Positions 6,260 to 6,665 of a stretch of DNA of 6,665 nt are shown piece after piece. The translations under genes and the position numbers were made by a program. The stretch comes from an uncultured Clostridia bacterium. GTDB lineage: Bacteria; Bacillota; Clostridia; Christensenellales; Borkfalkiaceae. The notes below the pieces were generated by a model. That model saw only the letters and a list, made by a program, of their open reading frames with translations, searched no databases and was not told the origin of the DNA. The stretch is taken from positions 1 through 6,665 of the forward strand of contig CAMWWA010000072.1 in assembly GCA_947177825.1 (NCBI GenBank). Reading direction: 5' to 3'. Within the stretch, counting starts at the first letter, position 1; every line of letters begins with the position of its first letter.

Positions 6260-6288
6260 ATTATAGCCCGTCGCACTTTTTAAGTCAA
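6260..6288 (-). promoter_or_regulatory. nrdD distal promoter P2
   Basis: On the minus strand, -35 TTGACT (6283-6288), a 17-bp spacer and a perfect -10 TATAAT (6260-6265). Transcription would start near 6253 and run about 190 bases before the nrdD ATG. No gene lies between, so it most likely gives a second, longer nrdD transcript. Both hexamers are displaced from those of P1 by exactly 136 bp. Confidence 0.8.
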
Positions 6289-6296
6289 GGAACTGA

Positions 6297-6312
6297 CCAC
6301 AATATCTTGTAT
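6297..6312 (-). promoter_or_regulatory. NrdR box C (strong)
   Basis: The minus strand reads ATACAAGATATTGTGG, 13 of 16 to the NrdR consensus and 14 of 16 identical to box A. It is 8 bp upstream of the P2 -35, the same distance as box A from P1. Confidence 0.7.
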
Positions 6313-6328
6313 GAAAGTTTTTAACATC

Positions 6329-6344
6329 TTTCTACATGTTGTAT
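6329..6344 (-). promoter_or_regulatory. NrdR box D (weak partner of box C)
   Basis: The minus strand reads ATACAACATGTAGAAA, about 10 of 16 to the NrdR consensus. Its centre is 32 bp upstream of that of box C, again the paired-box spacing. On sequence alone it would be marginal; the spacing is the main support. Confidence 0.5.
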
Positions 6345-6450
6345 TTGTGAGTTTGAAAACTTTTAACAAAGCACGCGGAACGGCGCAAAATAAGCCGCAG
6401 TTACAGATATTTTGTCCCTTTTGGCTGATTTATTGCGGGAAAGTCAAAAT

Positions 6451-6487
6451 TTCAACCTTTTTTAGTGTAAATTCAACTTTTGGTTGA
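6451..6487 (+). repeat. TTCAAC repeats and inverted GTTGA upstream of the XRE promoter
   Basis: TTCAAC occurs at 6451-6456 and again 21 bp later at 6472-6477, two helical turns apart. GTTGA at 6483-6487 forms an inverted pair with TCAAC at 6473-6477. These may be half-sites for a regulator of the rightward gene; the region is AT-rich, so chance occurrence is possible. Confidence 0.3.
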
Positions 6488-6497
6488 GCGTAAAAAT

Positions 6498-6526
6498 TAT
6501 ACAACTTTAAGTTTAGATGTTATAAT
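6498..6526 (+). promoter_or_regulatory. XRE gene promoter with extended -10
   Basis: Perfect -10 TATAAT at 6521-6526, preceded by TGT (the extended -10 TGn element). With a 17-bp spacer the -35 is TATACA at 6498-6503, a 4 of 6 match. Transcription would start near 6533, leaving a leader of about 28 bases. Confidence 0.75.
6503..6513 (+). promoter_or_regulatory. Palindrome AACTTTAAGTT, candidate operator
   Basis: A perfect 11-bp palindrome (AACTT, T, AAGTT) between the -35 and -10 of the XRE promoter. XRE-family regulators commonly bind short palindromes over their own promoters, so this may be an autoregulatory site. The assignment is inferred from position only. Confidence 0.4.
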
Positions 6527-6549
6527 AAGTACGTAAATGAATTTTAATC

Positions 6550-6553
6550 GGAG
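6550..6553 (+). promoter_or_regulatory. XRE gene ribosome binding site
   Basis: GGAG with 7 bases to the ATG at 6561, supporting that start. Confidence 0.75.
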
Positions 6554-6560
6554 ATAACGT

Positions 6561-6665
6561 ATGGAAAATCTTGGAAATAAAATTTCAGAATACCGCAAGC
6601 AACTCGACCTGACGCAGAAGGACTTGGGCGATAAGCTGAACGTATCGCCGCAGGCGGTATCGAAA
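6561..6665 (+). CDS. XRE-family helix-turn-helix regulator (partial)
   Basis: Thirty-five codons of the start of a rightward gene, cut by the window edge. The residues read as a canonical HTH_3 (Cro/CI, XRE) DNA-binding domain: KISEYRKQLDLTQKDLGDKL forms helix 1 and the start of the turn motif, and NVSPQAVSK leads into the recognition helix. A GGAG ribosome site at 6550-6553 is 7 bases before the ATG, and a strong promoter lies upstream. The effector domain and function are unseen. It is divergent from nrdD and could regulate itself or, less certainly, the neighbouring operon. Confidence 0.93.
   Translation, partial: MENLGNKISEYRKQLDLTQKDLGDKLNVSPQAVSK

Larger units (their letters stand above)
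6064..6560. other. Divergent intergenic region, no protein gene
   Basis: This 497-bp AT-rich region between the divergently transcribed nrdD and XRE genes holds the promoters, NrdR-like boxes and inverted repeats listed separately. Between about 6345 and 6450 I see no gene, promoter or convincing structure. The short frames here lack ribosome sites, including a 25-codon frame starting in the P2 leader. Confidence 0.8.

Noticed and set aside
6192..6268. A 25-codon frame beginning with ATG in the P2 leader, or a small RNA gene there
   Set aside because: The frame has no ribosome site and runs through the P1 promoter. No terminator good enough to define an RNA gene was found.
1..6665. CRISPR array, tRNA, rRNA, insertion sequence or phage genes
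   Set aside because: No spaced direct repeats, cloverleaf, terminal inverted repeats, transposase or integrase motifs were seen on either strand. dut and nrdDG can be phage-borne, but the surrounding genes are ordinary chromosomal types.

Overview
The window looks like chromosomal DNA from an anaerobic, Gram-positive-type bacterium (Bacillota, probably a clostridial lineage). This rests on three things: an oxygen-sensitive class III ribonucleotide reductase with its activase, Firmicutes-like ROK kinase and XRE regulator sequences, and sigma-70 promoters with AAGG/GGAG ribosome sites. I cannot name a genus. GC content is moderate in coding DNA and falls sharply in the 497-bp intergenic region.

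Layout. Six genes run leftward (minus strand) from about 6063 to the left edge, with gaps of 15 to 55 bp and one 17-bp overlap. In order they are nrdD (anaerobic ribonucleoside-triphosphate reductase), nrdG (its radical-SAM activase), dut (dUTPase), a ROK-family sugar kinase, a divergent sodium:neurotransmitter-symporter (NSS/LeuT-fold) protein, and the first 205 codons of an ABC exporter half-transporter cut by the window edge. One rightward gene, an XRE-type helix-turn-helix regulator, starts at 6561 and is cut by the right edge. Almost all other long open frames are antisense or out-of-frame shadows of these genes.

The divergent region 6064-6560 is the most informative non-coding part. It holds two well-formed leftward promoters, each with a 17-bp spacer. 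Each has a good match to the NrdR repressor box exactly 8 bp upstream of its -35. The whole module (box, -35, -10) recurs at a displacement of exactly 136 bp, close to 13 helical turns. Each strong box has a weaker partner 32 bp away centre to centre, the known spacing of paired NrdR boxes. A third promoter, facing right with an extended -10, serves the XRE gene and contains an 11-bp palindrome between its -35 and -10.

How the genes fit together. NrdD, activated by NrdG, reduces NTPs to dNTPs without oxygen. That route produces dUTP directly, which Dut converts to dUMP for thymidylate synthesis while keeping uracil out of DNA. These three genes form a coherent DNA-precursor unit under apparent NrdR control. 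The sugar kinase, NSS protein and ABC exporter follow with no visible terminator and have weak ribosome sites; their functional link to dNTP synthesis is unclear. A perfect 11-bp stem-loop between nrdD and nrdG may tune the ratio of reductase to activase.
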